From contig DAITVZ010000022.1 of the NCBI GenBank assembly GCA_036841525.1, positions 1-61,193 on the forward strand: a stretch of 61,193 nucleotides of DNA. Direction: 5' to 3'. The notes below the pieces were generated by a model that saw nothing but the letters and a program-made list of their open reading frames with translations, was not told the origin of the DNA and did no database searches. The stretch is from JAAYEA01 sp012689325. Its GTDB lineage: Bacteria > Chloroflexota > Anaerolineae > JAAYEA01. Positions 60,729 through 61,193 of the stretch are shown piece after piece (position 1 is the stretch's first letter; the number at the start of each line of letters is the position of its first letter). The position numbers and the translations under genes were made by a program.

Positions 60729-60770
60729 GCCGGGCGGGAGGCGTGGCTTGTTTCGGCACCCCCGCCCGGC
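60729..60770 (+). other. Stem-loop in the leader of the secreted-protein gene
   Basis: GCCGGGCGGG (60729-60738) pairs with CCCGCCCGGC (60761-60770), ten pairs enclosing 22 bases, about 50 bp before the next start codon. No U-run follows, so it is not an ordinary terminator; it may be a leader RNA structure. I match it to no riboswitch class. Confidence 0.4.
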
Positions 60771-60822
60771 GGGGCGCCACCAGTCCTGTCGCGAGGGGCC
60801 CAATCCTGTGGAGGGAGCGCTC

Positions 60823-61193
60823 ATGAAATCCACGTCTAGATGGTCACACCTGGCCGCAGCGGTGATCGCCCTGGTGCTGCTGGGCGTTTGGGGGCGCGCG
60901 CCGGTGAGCGCCGATGTCGCCACGCCGGCGCTGGGCGGATTGATGTTCATCGAGAACGTAGGGCAGTTCGATCCGGCCGTGCGCTTTATGGCGCGGGGCG
61001 CGGGAGCCAGCGCCTGGCTGACCCAGGAGGGCTTGTGGTTCGCGGTGCGCGAACCGGCCGATGCCCAGGCTGCGCGCGACGAGCGTGACGCCGCGCGCCG
61101 CGTCGCCACGGCCAAGGTGTCTTTCGTCGGCGCCAACCCCGACCCTCGGTTGGAGCCCTTCGACAGGCTGCCTACGGCGGTTTCGTATTTTGT
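60823..61193 (+). CDS. Secreted DUF7948-type (SBBP-associated) protein, partial at window end
   Basis: 123 residues of an unfinished gene. Signal peptide: MKSTSRWSHLAAAVIALVLLG... with cleavage near VSA. The mature start reads LGGLMFIENVGQFDPAVRFMARG, then WLTQEGLWFAVRE, VSFVGANPDPRLEPFDRLPTAVSYF, the pattern FxENxGQxDxxVxFxA...LTxxGxxxxx...VxFxGAN...xxYF that begins large exported proteins with SBBP/YVTN-like beta-propellers. Family membership is by pattern; the rest lies beyond the window. AGGGAG before the ATG. Confidence 0.75.
   Translation, partial: MKSTSRWSHLAAAVIALVLLGVWGRAPVSADVATPALGGLMFIENVGQFDPAVRFMARGAGASAWLTQEGLWFAVREPADAQAARDERDAARRVATAKVSFVGANPDPRLEPFDRLPTAVSYF

Overview
This is a gene-dense, GC-rich bacterial window of about 61 kb with roughly 50 protein genes. 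The gene content points to a Chloroflexota bacterium, probably Anaerolineae-like. The markers are Thr/Pro-rich stalked surface proteins, a lipoprotein with an NBR1-type Ig-like domain, CpXC, CHAD, DUF4388 and V4R proteins, a dockerin/cohesin protein, RNase J, long-form HPF, a T-box leader, and a LexA gene with a Gram-positive-type SOS box. That placement is an inference from protein families; there is no rRNA in the window. A 100-N scaffold gap at 5705-5804 shows this is a draft assembly.

Layout. (1) 1-1460 is gene-poor: a decayed DnaE fragment, an orphan cysteine-rich peptide behind a strong promoter, and a tRNA-like 3' end between a promoter and a terminator. (2) 1.5-9.4 kb holds a PatB/MalY-type lyase, a stalked beta-propeller protein, an ECF sigma / FecR-like / DUF5666 surface locus with Thr-Pro repeats, and an Eis-like acetyltransferase. 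(3) 9.6-20.3 kb holds a stand-alone AICAR transformylase, hemerythrin, a pentaheme cytochrome, RNase J, DegV, an Ig-like lipoprotein with a HAD-like partner, pyrimidine nucleoside phosphorylase and a CpXC protein. (4) 20.6-27 kb holds an ene-reductase / methyltransferase / sialidase-like operon, a VanZ-like protein, a dockerin-cohesin protein and a prepilin peptidase. (5) 27.2-36.5 kb is a signalling island: DUF4388, Ras-like GTPase, V4R and beta-helix proteins, then response regulator, multi-GAF histidine kinase, response regulator and hydrolase. (6) 36.5-48.9 kb carries HD phosphohydrolase, amidase, S1-FtsK-IF1-like-DUF72, YebC-RuvC-response regulator-RuvA, two thymidylate-kinase-like genes and a CHAD protein. 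(7) 49-61 kb carries lexA, a 209-bp palindromic MITE-like element, a tryptophan T-box ahead of trpB-PSAT-serA, two glycosyltransferases, HPF, an altered metallo-beta-lactamase-fold protein, AlaX, and the start of a secreted DUF7948-type protein.

How it fits together. Many intergenic regions carry near-consensus TTGACA-N16/17-TATAAT promoters, which fixed several start codons. The most coherent units are the tryptophan-sensing leader that appears to control both TrpB and the serine pathway feeding it; lexA with its SOS box inside the promoter spacer; the S1 leader with a small upstream reading frame; and the two adjacent signalling operons. The best candidates for undescribed biology are the 8-cysteine peptide, the GTPase/V4R signalling module, the T-box serine/TrpB operon, and the palindromic element wedged between the lexA and trp promoters.
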